Shown: positions 8,135-17,679, counted from the first letter of the stretch. The stretch is DNA of 64,000 nucleotides from Trichomonas vaginalis G3 (GCF_026262505.1 NC_067208.1:19477962-19541961), one strand, 5' to 3'. A program made the numbers and translations. Notes: a model not told the origin generated them from the letters alone.

Positions 8135-8152
8135 TTTTATTCTAGATAAAAA
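8135..8152. promoter_or_regulatory. 18-bp bidirectional start region (tail fibre / 280-residue protein)
   Basis: The near-palindrome TTTTTATTCTAGATAAAAA joins two divergent ATGs. Read either way it places TTTTTA 12-13 bases before ATG, with TCTA/CTAGA in the centre. It is conserved at 36502-36519 and, in variant form, at 22851-22868. Confidence 0.65.
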
Positions 8153-9001
8153 ATGCTTTCAATAGAAAAAGAAAATTCAAGAGTTGCTACAACTAAACCA
8201 TTAGATGAACTTTTTACTAATGTCGGTCAAAAGTTTGAGACAGAGACCGTAAAGCATGAAGGCTATCGTTTTGACTACCCACTAAGATGGTTAAGAGACC
8301 CATCCGTCACAAAAGCTGTTGGCTTTCGTAGAATGAAGTTCATTTCAGAAGCCATACATGGTTTCCCATTTACGGTCGGTTTTGAAGTTCGATACTATAA
8401 CAAAGAAAAACGTACGTATGAGAAATTTGAACAGGGAAAACTTTTACAAGTGAATTTGCTTGTAAACTTAGAAACAACTCTTCAAGCTTTTCAAGAAAAA
8501 ATAAACGATATCTATCTCGAATATGCAAAACAGTACAACATTGACGAAGGAGAGTACCATCTCGATATTATATATGACAGGAAAAATGCAACTGTTAAAA
8601 TCAATAGAATAGAAGACCTTGGAGAAAACGTTTATATTTCTACAAAATATAACAACTTGGCATGGTATAGATTTTTGAGGATGTTAAATCAGCCTGCAGC
8701 ATATCCAGTACACCCGAACTTTTATGAAGTCGAAAACCCTAATGGAACATATGAAAATGTTTTCGACCAAGATGCTATTATAGTTCATGCTTCATTTTCT
8801 GGTGCACAAAACTCTTTCTTATGCTTGGCAAATGACTTTTACGAAAAACCTACAAAGCTATATGAACCGCCGAGTGGAAGTATTTCAGACTTTCAAGTAT
8901 GGTTTACTACAGATGGAAGAAAGAGAATAATTCCATTATACCATGCGTTTTACTTAGAACTTAGTTTCATATACAACTACTATCGAACGGTAAAAATATA
9001 A
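8153..9001 (+). CDS. 280-residue Polinton family protein, copy A2
   Basis: A 282-residue protein, the second member of the family described at 1527-2385. It starts MLSIEKENSRVATTKPLDEL and ends with the FQVWFTTDG...FYLELSFIYNYY block. No signal peptide or membrane segment is evident. It is divergently transcribed from the tail fibre through an 18-bp spacer, so the two are probably made together. A fibre-base or penton role is a reasonable guess without direct support. This copy looks whole. Confidence 0.7.
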   Translation: MLSIEKENSRVATTKPLDELFTNVGQKFETETVKHEGYRFDYPLRWLRDPSVTKAVGFRRMKFISEAIHGFPFTVGFEVRYYNKEKRTYEKFEQGKLLQVNLLVNLETTLQAFQEKINDIYLEYAKQYNIDEGEYHLDIIYDRKNATVKINRIEDLGENVYISTKYNNLAWYRFLRMLNQPAAYPVHPNFYEVENPNGTYENVFDQDAIIVHASFSGAQNSFLCLANDFYEKPTKLYEPPSGSISDFQVWFTTDGRKRIIPLYHAFYLELSFIYNYYRTVKI

Positions 9002-9005
9002 TTTT

Positions 9006-9248
9006 TTAATACGGTTGAGGTGTTGGATTTGGTTGCCAACTAGACTGTGGTGCAGGTTCAGGCTGTTGTATAACAGGAGCTTGTTCTTCTGGTTCAGGGT
9101 CTTTAGGTATAATACCAACAAACTGACCTACTCTTTTACCAATATTTTTGACACCGTTCCAAATTCCTCTTCCGACAGATTTTATTCCATTCCATATACC
9201 TCTTCCAACATTTCGAAAGAAGTTTCCTATTCTTCCAAAGAAACCCAT
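9006..9248 (-). CDS. Small protein of tandem amphipathic 11-mers
   Basis: An 80-residue protein. It starts MGFFGRIGNFFRN and then has tandem 11-residue units VGRGIWNGIKS / VGRGIWNGVKN / IGKRVGQFVG, which on a helix would place Trp/Ile/Val on one face and Arg/Lys/Asn on the other. A Pro/Glu/Gln-rich tail ends the protein. A cationic amphipathic helix after a short hydrophobic N-terminus suggests membrane binding or disruption, as for internal capsid proteins of adeno-like viruses; this is inferred from composition only. The start has TTTTTACATATAGTAAAATG. The copy at 37372-37614 is nearly identical. Confidence 0.68.
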   Translation of the reverse strand: MGFFGRIGNFFRNVGRGIWNGIKSVGRGIWNGVKNIGKRVGQFVGIIPKDPEPEEQAPVIQQPEPAPQSSWQPNPTPQPY

Positions 9249-9266
9249 TTTACTATATGTAAAAAT

Positions 9267-9629
9267 CTAATGTCCGCCTAGTCTCTTACGTTTCCTGTTG
9301 AGTTCCATTGCATTTTTTAACTGGAGCTCATACATTCTATTTCTCCTCTGGTAGAAAACATATTCCGGGTCAACTCCTGTGTTCGCGTCATCTGCATAGA
9401 GTTGTTTATATCCCACTTCAGGGTTTGTATAAAACTCTTTCCATCTCATATTTGCATACCATGGTGGCAAACCTAACGCAGCGTCATTTGACATGGCAGT
9501 TTGCATTTGTACATCTGTTGGCACTTGACCATAGTTTGCCATTGCAGTTTGTATTCTAACTTCATTTGGAATATTCTCTGGGTTTGGTTGTCCAGGTTGC
9601 TGTGCATTCGCTAAGTTCTGTGCGTCCAT
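9267..9629 (-). CDS. Unknown small Polinton protein, 120 residues
   Basis: Gln/Asn/Pro-rich N-terminal half containing a near repeat (EVRIQTAMANYGQVPTDVQ and DVQMQTAMSN), followed by an aromatic segment (LGLPPWYANMRWKEFYTNP) and a basic C-terminus (LNRKRKRLGGH) that could bind nucleic acid or act as a nuclear signal. The start carries TTTTTATCTAATATTAAATG, the virion-class motif. The protein is identical in the copy at 37633-37995, which shows strong constraint or very recent copying. Function unknown. Confidence 0.65.
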   Translation of the reverse strand: MDAQNLANAQQPGQPNPENIPNEVRIQTAMANYGQVPTDVQMQTAMSNDAALGLPPWYANMRWKEFYTNPEVGYKQLYADDANTGVDPEYVFYQRRNRMYELQLKNAMELNRKRKRLGGH

Positions 9630-9652
9630 TTAATATTAGATAAAAATATCTC

Positions 9653-9784
9653 TTACGAGTACATATACTGAACATTTGCAGGTATTGGTTCATCTTCATA
9701 TTCTCTATATCTTTCTGCCACGTCAAATAAGTAAATGACACAATGGAAAAAACCTAAAACAAGTAGTCCTATTTCAAACCACAT
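9653..9784 (-). CDS. Small single-pass membrane protein, 43 residues
   Basis: Starts MWFEIGLLVLGFFHCVIYLF, one clear hydrophobic segment at residues 2-20, followed by an acidic tail (DVAERYREYEDEPIPANVQ). The ORF overlaps the 3' end of the methyltransferase gene by 16 bp. The same 43-codon ORF is kept at 38019-38150 with a single conservative difference region, which supports it. Possible virion-membrane or host-membrane role; not recognised. Confidence 0.58.
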   Translation of the reverse strand: MWFEIGLLVLGFFHCVIYLFDVAERYREYEDEPIPANVQYMYS

Positions 9785-10587
9785 TTACTTACCAATAAAA
9801 TTTCTTTGTTGTGACACTTTCTCCGGTTTATAGGACCTCTCTCATATTCTATCTTGTCATATCTAAACTCATAGTCATGTATGTCCCCTAACCATCTCAT
9901 AACGGTTTCCAAACCACTTTTATCGGATGTAAAGTAAAAGCATGGATGGTTATGTAAAACGTCTAAAGTTTCTAAAGAGTCTCTCAAAGTCCAGTCTACT
10001 TGGTATTGAAAATCCCATGTGTTATAGAACGGCGGGTCCACTATAAAGAAAACATTTTCCTTGTCTTTATATTTTTCATACAACTCTGTCCAATGACATC
10101 TCACAAACTCTATACCCTCAGTATATTTTTCTATGTTCTCTTTGAAAACATTTTTATAGTTAAGATATAAAACTTTTGACATAAGTGTTTCAATGTCATG
10201 AACTCTTATAGAACCACTATATAATAGTCTAGCAGATATACTATCCCAGTCTATATATTCTGCTTTTTTCAAAACCTCTCTTACAATATTTTTCTTATCT
10301 AATGGTATACGTTCCATCTTACCTATAGGTATCTTTTCTTTTAACTCTTTCAATATTTTGTTAGTGTCTGGTATATGTTTGAGACGGTTCATATAGTTGT
10401 CGAAGTCATTGCATATAATCTTTGAGTTTGGGAATACGGTATGGCACAGATGAGATATATAGAAACTTCCACCGAACAAATCTACAAATGTTAGACCATT
10501 CGGTAGTTTCTTAAGTTCTCTCAATAGAATATCTTTACATCTACTCTTATTTCCAAAGAAGGGTAGTGGTGGTTTTGTAAAATTCAT
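9769..10587 (-). CDS. Dam-like N6-adenine DNA methyltransferase
   Basis: A 272-residue protein of the D12/Dam class. Visible motifs: PFFGNKSR at residues 9-16 (motif X), FVDLFGGSF at 34-42 (AdoMet-binding motif I), and DPPF at 184-187 (catalytic motif IV). It would methylate adenine N6 in DNA. N6-methyladenine and Maverick-derived methyltransferases are known in T. vaginalis. I chose the ATG at 10585-10587, which has TTTTTATTATATATATAAA directly upstream and matches the start in element B; the frame stays open to 10629. The copy at 38135-38953 differs at only a few residues. Confidence 0.87.
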   Translation of the reverse strand: MNFTKPPLPFFGNKSRCKDILLRELKKLPNGLTFVDLFGGSFYISHLCHTVFPNSKIICNDFDNYMNRLKHIPDTNKILKELKEKIPIGKMERIPLDKKNIVREVLKKAEYIDWDSISARLLYSGSIRVHDIETLMSKVLYLNYKNVFKENIEKYTEGIEFVRCHWTELYEKYKDKENVFFIVDPPFYNTWDFQYQVDWTLRDSLETLDVLHNHPCFYFTSDKSGLETVMRWLGDIHDYEFRYDKIEYERGPINRRKCHNKEILLVSKCGLK

Positions 10588-10817
10588 TTTATATATATAA
10601 TAAAAATGTTTTTTCCTGAAAAGTGACAAAACATGAAAACTACTCGGTTAAGTTCTTGTCAGTTTTGTAAAATAACCGTCCTATCTTGTTTTAAAATGGA
10701 GAAAAGGCTTCTCAAAGTATACTTCCTTGGAACACACGTAACTTTTCTGTAGCGACGATAGACCCTTACTTGTCCGGTTTATAGTTATACTATTTTGAGT
10801 TCTCTACAAAAATTTTA

Positions 10818-10940
10818 GGGGCTAGAAGGCACGAAGTGCCTGGAAGGCCCCCCTTACAAAAAAACCTCATTTTATACTAAACTCATTTTATACTAACATC
10901 TTCGGGGCTAGAGGGCACGAAGTGCCTGGAGGCCCCACTA

Positions 10941-10972
<32 letters not shown>
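10818..10972. repeat. Right terminus of element A with two hairpin motifs
   Basis: Two copies of the terminal motif (about 10820-10853 and 10904-10938), each containing the perfect stem GGCAC-TTC-GTGCC inside an outer GGGGC/GCCCC stem, followed by CACTACC and a run of 30 T (10943-10972). The last copy and T-run match both ends of element B. Confidence 0.8.
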
Positions 10973-10976
<4 letters not shown>

Positions 10977-11030
10977 ATACATATTATTATATAATTAACA
11001 TATTCATAATGTTTCACCCTTTCAAAAATA

Positions 11031-11067
11031 TAATCCTCCTCCTCTCAAATAAACGTACATACGGGTG
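11031..11067. repeat. 37-bp direct repeat, left copy
   Basis: Identical to 13588-13624. The pair lies just outside the transposon-bearing AT-rich segment. It is too long for a usual target duplication. Confidence 0.85.
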
Positions 11068-11788
11068 GCCTCTTTTTTCAAAAAATTAAAATTTGAAATT
11101 TTGGGCTCAAATATTAGAGATTTTTTCAACCTTCAACGATATATGTTGTCTATATCAGACCTCCTTTCTTTTTGATACTTAACATTGTTCCTAAATCTTA
11201 GCCGTTAAGGCTGTTCTGAAATATTTTTTTTTCGAAAAAATTCGAAAAAAATTCTCAAAATTCAAAAATCCCTTAATTCCTGAGGATTTTGGGAAAAAGT
11301 TTTTACACGAACATGTGTATATTATATGAAGTATATTGATAAGGTAAAAATCAAATTTTATTGCATATTCATCGAGAAAATAAACTAATAGGGTTGTTAG
11401 ATTCCCGACGATAGGTGTCTTGGAAGATTTGCCTGGTGTCATCATAGTGTCTTTAAATCAAAAATTTTATTTTGGAGTTAGTTTTATTGATTTTTCAATA
11501 AAAAACATTTCTAAAACAAGAAAATAAAACGATAAAATATTTATATTTTATATAAGGATCTTATATATTTAAAATAAATATCATTTTATTTTTTTCATTG
11601 GTGTCTGTCAAACCATAATACACTATTCAAAAATTCAATGTGTCTTGCGGTTTCAAAAGACACCTTCAAATTGAACGATAGCACAGACACTATTGAATTT
11701 TACCCATTGTATTTAGTTTTTACCCTTTTTATTTTTAAGAATTAATGACTGAAACAGCCGTTTTGCTATGACCTCAATCACTTTTATT

Positions 11789-12835
11789 AAGGGTTTCGTT
11801 TTGCGAAAAAAACGTACAATACGCAATTTCGCTAAAAAAACATTTAGCTAGCAATTTCGACCTTTGACTCCACTCAAGACGTCACTTTTTTATTTTGCGG
11901 TATCATATTTTTGGAAAATCTTTATGAATATTATATAAAAAGTCTCTTTAATATCTATATTTCATTTTTATCGATTTTTAAAGTTTTTGCGAAAAGTATT
12001 CAATTATTTTTGCTATTTTGTCGGGTAAATGTCAGATTTGCGACATTTTCTGATATGATATTCAGATTCTACGTTGATAATAATGCTTATAGAACCCTCT
12101 TGCTATTGTGTCAAAAGTGCGAAACCGATAGCAAAAATATCTCGCAATATCAAAATTGAGATATTGAGTGAATTATGCATTATAGAGATTAAAAATCTGA
12201 TTTGTGAAAACATCTCATCAGTTTCTAGCTAATTCAAAAATCTTTACTATCTTATTCGATTAAAATGAAAAGGGAATAGTTTCATTATGCTTTAAATGAC
12301 AGCCTTATAATATAATCATTTTTCGCTCAATATGCAGCATTTTTTTTCGAATCTATGGTCAATGTCCTAAATACTGATTGCTTTGCATTCATATCTCTTA
12401 CATTTTCTATACCCACATCACTATTCATTGCTATTCCTATCTTTTTCATTTTTGTTTGTTTCTCATAATTTCTCAAAAAACACGATAACTTGATATTTGT
12501 AAATATCATACTTTATAACGTAAATAAGAACTTGACCTATTAAGAAAAGCAGTAATGAAAAGAAAATCTGAAATTCATAAAAATTACAAGTTTCTGATGA
12601 CAATTAGCTTAATTAAACCAGGTACAAGATTATATAATTGTATTTTCTATCCAATTATCCATATAATATCTTATCCAGAAAAAATAACTTGATCAATACC
12701 AAATGATTTTTTAACTAGTAAATAAAGATTTTTTTTACACACACATTGTATATCATAGTTTTTTTTTTTGGTTTCGCAAAACATCCAAAAACAAATATGC
12801 TATAAAAGTGACAATTTTAGCAAAACGAAACCCTT
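11789..12835. mobile_element. Non-autonomous DNA transposon with 9-bp target duplication (MULE-like)
   Basis: A 1047-bp unit bounded by 16-bp perfect inverted repeats AAGGGTTTCGTTTTGC (11789-11804) and its complement (12820-12835). The flanking bases ACTTTTATT at 11780-11788 and 12836-12844 are an exact 9-bp direct duplication. Nine-base duplications are typical of Mutator-like elements, which are known in T. vaginalis. Inside there is only AT-rich DNA without a transposase ORF, so the unit would depend on a transposase made elsewhere. Secondary pieces of the end sequence recur near 12771 (TTTCGCAAAAC). Confidence 0.75.
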
Positions 12836-13587
12836 ACTTTTATTTATTATTTTAAATATTATTTAATTTATTATTTGAATAGGCCAACTTATATTTGAGA
12901 AGCTCAATTTGAGACCACTTAAAAACATTGAAATATCAAATATTGAAATATTAAAAAGTGTATTTCAAATATTGAAATTATAAAAATTTATAATACTGAA
13001 ATTGAGACAAATTAATAAATTCAATGCGTTTTTTTTGAAATAACTCTCAAATATTATTTTTTTGTTTATTTAATGATGAATAAATATGATTGCTTTAGTC
13101 AATCATAAAAACTAATTTAAGTTTAAAATAATGAAAGGATAATTTGATCGTTTTTTAAAATACAATTATTTTTTTTGATTTGCAAGAATCTTTGAAAAGA
13201 ATATAATATAGGTTCTATTTTTGTAAAATTTATCCAAATCATGTATTACATAAATTACGATTAAAACAATGAAAGAACCAAAAAGTGTGTTTTGTGTTTT
13301 GTTGTTGCGTGTTGGATGCGGGATCCTGTTATTTCCGAAATCGACAAAAAATTTGGAAATTTAATTTCCGAAATCGAAATTATATTAATGTTTTTAATAT
13401 TCTTATATCAAAAGGATTAAAGTTCATTAAGAGAAAAACAATTCTTCTTCTTCAATCTATTGGCGCATTGATTTCTACACGCCAATAAGGAAGGGAAAAT
13501 TATAAGACACCATGGTGTCTTCAAAACGCTAATTTTTGATATTTTTAACAACCCTATAAACTAACGAATCCCTCAAAATTGAGAGGG

Positions 13588-13624
13588 TAATCCTCCTCCT
13601 CTCAAATAAACGTACATACGGGTG
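13588..13624. repeat. 37-bp direct repeat, right copy
   Basis: Identical to 11031-11067; see that entry. Confidence 0.85.
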
Positions 13625-13825
13625 CACCCTTAAAATTTAATTCATCAGAACTAAAATTATTTTGTGTTGAAAAGACAAAAAAATATTTATTATAACATTA
13701 TAATTTAAATTATATAACATTTCTTAAGAAAAAACATCATTTGATAAGTTTAAAAATTCAACAGATCATGTTTATAAACAAATACAAACAAAATATAAAA
13801 CATGAAAAGAAAAATAAAATAATCT

Positions 13826-15370
13826 CTAGTGCTCAGGACTAAAAGAAAAGTTTCTTCTGAACATAATTGTCTCAGGTGGGAAAGCGTTATTGATATTTTC
13901 GAGTTTTGAGAAGATATCCATGTTCATGTCGTGTTCACCAGCTTTTTTCGCAATTTTTATCCAGGAAGAGTGGTAATACTCATTTGCATCAACACTTATC
14001 TTCGTCTGCTGCATCATGCAGTTTCTGACGACTTTCGGACAGAATTCGCTCAAAATCTTCAAAGCGGCAGAGGCGCTGTTCTGAACTGATGCAGACCAGT
14101 GAGTGTAGTAAGTGTTGATCAACGAATTAATGATCAACGGTATCAAAGAGTAGTTATCTGACTGGATATTCGACAAAAGCTTCTGTCTATCCCAAATAAT
14201 CAGGCATTGCTCAGCAACATCGGAGTTCGGACTCGAAACAGCATCATTAAAGATCTGAGAGAGCTTCGAAACGGTCTGTTTGAATTGATCGGGAGGAAGA
14301 AGCTCACAAATGTCAATAATGATGCGGACTGCACACGCTTGCTTCTCAATGTTAGTTTTCGGCCAGAATTTCACAATTTTGTCGAAAATTTGGAAACCAG
14401 AATTTTGATTATTCGACAAAACAACGCTGGCGACTTTCTGGAACTGGTTTGAGAAGAACTTGAGGTGAGGCGCTGATAAAAGTGGAGCAATGTAAACTAA
14501 AAAGTCTTGGGAAGTGATTTTCAATTCGGAAAAGTGCCTGGCGATAAGAGTAAGGGCTGGAGCAATTGAAAATGGATATCTATGAAGATCGTAATACTCA
14601 ACAAGAGTTTTAAGTAATTCGCTTCTGATAAATTTTCTTGTATAAGCGAATTCTGTAATACAAACAGATAGAAATGATGTAATTTGATCTTGCTCAACTG
14701 TAAGCGGAGTGTAAAGACGTGAAACAATTCTGTTAATGAAAATAGAGTCAATTGTTGGAATTTGAGGTAAAATTCTAATCAATATCAAATAGCAAAGCTT
14801 GATATGTTCCCATGATAAGTCCGTTGCGGAAAAATCCGTGGAAATATTTTCATAAAGAGCTGGATAAGGTGGTATTTTTCTAAATATGTTTGTTGAAACC
14901 ATTTCAAATAGATCAACAACATATTTCATGTTGCAAATATGGTTCATCGAAAATTCTGCGAACTCCCTAAGAGTGTGGAGCTTAATAATTTTAGCATTTT
15001 TTTCGAAATCTTAGATCATGTAGTCACATAGTTTGCTGCATATATTTATTTTGTCTACAAAGATCTTGGCGAAGTTTGATTCGTTGATTGATGGAAGCTT
15101 CGGTAAAGTAGGAAATGCATATTCTTCACGGATAATATGATAAGGAAAGCAAAGATTAAGGATAACTGGAGTAACATCATCTGGGAAATGCCTCTTTTGT
15201 CCTATATTGTAAACTTTGGGACACGAAATTACTTTATTACAACTCTTCCTTCTAAAGGGACTTACTTCAAGAGCAGGAAGATGACTTTTACCTTCACTTA
15301 GTGTTGAAAAATAGGCAGTTGAACTTTGGCTTCGAGTCCTACGCATAGTTGGGGTGAGAGGTTTCATCAT
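13826..15370 (-). pseudogene. PP2A regulatory subunit B56-type, with one in-frame stop
   Basis: A host gene for a B56/B'-family regulatory subunit of protein phosphatase 2A, which selects substrates for the phosphatase. The family is visible in CNMKYVVDLFEMVSTNIFRKIPP, SWEHIKLCYLILIRILP and in the HEAT-like helical remainder. The whole 514-codon stretch lies in one frame, a normal family length, but is interrupted by a TAA at 15011-15013, between LCDYMI and DFEKNAKIIKLHTLREFAE. Homology continues without a gap on both sides. No intron signals are seen there. So it is either a young pseudogene with a single nonsense change, a sequencing error, or a read-through gene; the shorter ORF from 14947 alone would lack the N-terminal 140 residues. 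Confidence 0.75.
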
Positions 15371-16268
15371 TCAAAGAATTTTTTTTTCAGTGTCATTAAA
15401 ACTCATAAATAGGAAAATATTAATTCTTTTTTACCGCTTATTGATAGATACGATTAGATTTTTTTGTTGGTCAATTCAAATGAAGAATTGATTTAGAATA
15501 TTTGATTGCTGCAATTTTTGATATTAATCGATGGAGTATTATTAATAGTAAATGTAAACATTTGAAATCAATTACAGAATTTTACAGCATAGAATAAATA
15601 TAAACGAATATTATATTGATTCAAATATATAAAAAACTTATTAATTGAATTTTTCTTTGTGAGCAAATTGTAAAGCACTTAAATTGAAACAGATATTTCT
15701 GAAGCTATTGTTTTGTAAAGTTAAATATAGTTTATCTTGCAATACTTGGCATGATTCTGATTAAATTCAATTTAGTTAATTGCTTGAAATTTTTTATGCT
15801 TCATTTTGAAGTCACCATTGTATCCATTAACTTTTTTTCTTTTTAAATCTATCTTAAATTCGAATTTCAGATTGCGTCAAATTATTGAGCACAAGTTAAT
15901 CCCATTTTATTAACATTCATATTATATTTTTAAAGTTAATTCAAGAAATCCTAAAATCTTTTCATTTAAACGATCCTTTGATCCATAATTTAATTTTTCG
16001 GTCTAATCAGACTCATGGATATTATTAATACAATTCCATGGCGATGTAACATATTGATATAGTAATAAATTTGTATAAATTCTAAACTTTGTAAAAAATA
16101 CATTTATATATACCGATATTTCATAACTTATTGCATTATTTTAGATTGTGTCAGTAAACAATTTTCCAATAATATTAAATGAATCTATGTTTTAAGATCA
16201 TTCACTGTTTTTTGCCCGTATTATTATTTTGCTCTGCATCATTTCCAAAAGATAATAATTTTGCACAC

Positions 16269-16273
<5 letters not shown>
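15371..16273. other. AT-rich intergenic DNA left of element B
   Basis: No gene, tandem repeat or inverted repeat stands out. A short ORF at 16179 starts with a signal-peptide-like stretch (CFKIIHCFLPVLLFCSAS) but runs straight into the A-run of element B, so it is probably chance. No 6-bp target duplication of element B could be matched between this side and 40479 onward. Confidence 0.5.
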
Positions 16274-16302
<29 letters not shown>

Positions 16303-17659
16303 TAGTGGGGCTTCCAGGCACTTCGTGCCCTCTAGCCCCGAAGATGTTTAGTATAAATGAAGTCTTGACAAAACATTTACGAAGAAATCTCAACAAAGTC
16401 TTTACGAAGAAGTCTTGACAAAGTCTTTACGAAGAAGTCTTAACAAAACATTTACGAAGAAGTCTTAACAAAACATTTACGAAGAAGTCTTGACAAAGTC
16501 TTTACGAAGAAGTCTGACAAAGTCTTTACGAAGAAGTCTTGACAAAGTCTTTATGAAGAAGTCTTGACAGTCTTATGAAGAAGTCTTGACAAAGTCTTTA
16601 TGAAGAAGTCTTGACAAAGTCTTTACGATGAAGTCTTGACAAAACATTTACGAAGAAATCTCAACAAAGTCTTTACGAAGAAGTCTTGACAAAGTCTTTA
16701 CGAAGAAGTCTTAACAAAACATTTACGAAGAAGTCTTAACAAAACATTTACGAAGAAGTCTTGACAAAGTCTTTACGATGAAGTCTTGACAAAACATTTA
16801 CGAAGAAATCTCAACAAAGTCTTTACGAAGAAGTCTTGACAAAGTCTTTACGAAGAAGTCTTAACAAAACATTTACGAAGAAGTCTTAACAAACATTTAC
16901 GAAGAAGTCTTGACAAAGTCTTTACGAAGAAGTCTTGACAAGTCTTTACGAAGAAGTCTTGACAAAATCTTTACGAAGAAGTCTTGACAAAGTCTTTATG
17001 AAGAAGTCTTGACAAAGTCTTTATGAAAAGTCTGACAAAGTCTTTATGAAGAAGTCTTGACAAAGTCTTTACGATGAAGTCTGACAAAGTCTTTACGAAG
17101 AAATCTCAACAAAGTCTTTACGAAGAAATCTTAACAAAACATAGACAAGAAAGTTCATGAGTGTAAATGACCCAAAAATATATTTTAGGGTAGAAGGGTA
17201 TATCTACCCCGTTTTCTACCCTCTTTTCTACCCTCTTGAATTTTCATGAAATTTACACCAAAAATATATTTTAGGGTAGAAGGGTATATCTACCCCGTTT
17301 TCTACCCTCTTTTCTACCCTCTTGAATTTTCATGAAATTTACACCAAAAATATACTACTAGGGTCATTTACGAAGAAATCTTAACAAAGTCTTTACGATG
17401 AAATCTCAACAAAGTCTTTACGAAGAAGTCTCAACAAAGTCTTTACGAAGAAATCTTGACAAAGTCTTTACGAAGAAGTCTTAACAAAGTCTTTACGAAG
17501 AAATTCATGAAAATTCAAGAGGGTAGAAATGAGGGTAGAAAACGGGGTAGATATACCCTTCTACCCTAAAATATATTTTTGGGTCATTTACACTCATTTA
17601 CGAAGAAGTCTCAACAAAGTCTTTACGAAGAAGTCACAACAAAACATCTGTCAAAAACC
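16274..17659. repeat. Left terminal inverted repeat of element B
   Basis: Begins with the A-run, then GGTAGTGGGGCTTCCAGGCA and the GGCAC-TTC-GTGCC hairpin, then dozens of roughly 25-bp satellite units built on TTTACGAAGAAGTCTTGACA. Unit subtypes alternate (AAAGTC or AAAACA joining the units; TTGAC, TTAAC or CTCAAC inside). Near the inner end are copies of the GGGTATATCTACCCC module. The inner boundary is the end of the match to 39029 (CATCTGTCAAAAACC). Confidence 0.88.
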
Positions 17660-17679
17660 GCTTTTTAACTTCACTTAAA

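Larger units (their letters stand above)
1..10972. mobile_element. Maverick/Polinton element A, right-hand part
   Basis: The window opens inside this element, and its right end is the hairpin-bearing terminal motif followed by a T-run at 10943-10972, the same terminus seen at both ends of element B. Parts in order: partial unknown gene, KilA-N, a 280-residue family protein, family-B DNA polymerase, four small proteins, integrase, tail-fibre-like protein, second 280-residue family protein, three small proteins, and an adenine methyltransferase. Most of this block is nearly identical to 31060-38990 in element B and in the same orientation, so both insertions look recent. The long satellite repeat that fills the ends of element B is absent from this end. 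About one or two breaks are apparent in the visible part. Confidence 0.88.
10973..13825. other. Gene-free AT-rich host DNA between element A and the B56 gene
   Basis: I see no convincing gene. The longest ORFs (11191-11445, 11911-12159, 13285-13488) have no recognisable features. The stretch holds a 37-bp direct repeat at 11031-11067 and 13588-13624 (TAATCCTCCTCCTCTCAAAT and onward) that brackets about 2.5 kb, and inside it the inverted-repeat transposon at 11789-12835. Confidence 0.6.

Noticed and set aside
12327-12509. Possible transposase fragment in the MULE-like unit
   Set aside because: No transposase motif is visible in any frame; too short and AT-driven.
16179-16418. ORF with a signal-peptide-like start running into element B
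   Set aside because: It has a poly-Lys stretch from the A-run and no continuation on the other side of the element; likely chance.
16301-17650. CRISPR-like array of regular short repeats
   Set aside because: The 25-bp units are joined directly without unique spacers, occur inverted at both ends of one element, and no cas gene is present. It is a terminal satellite.
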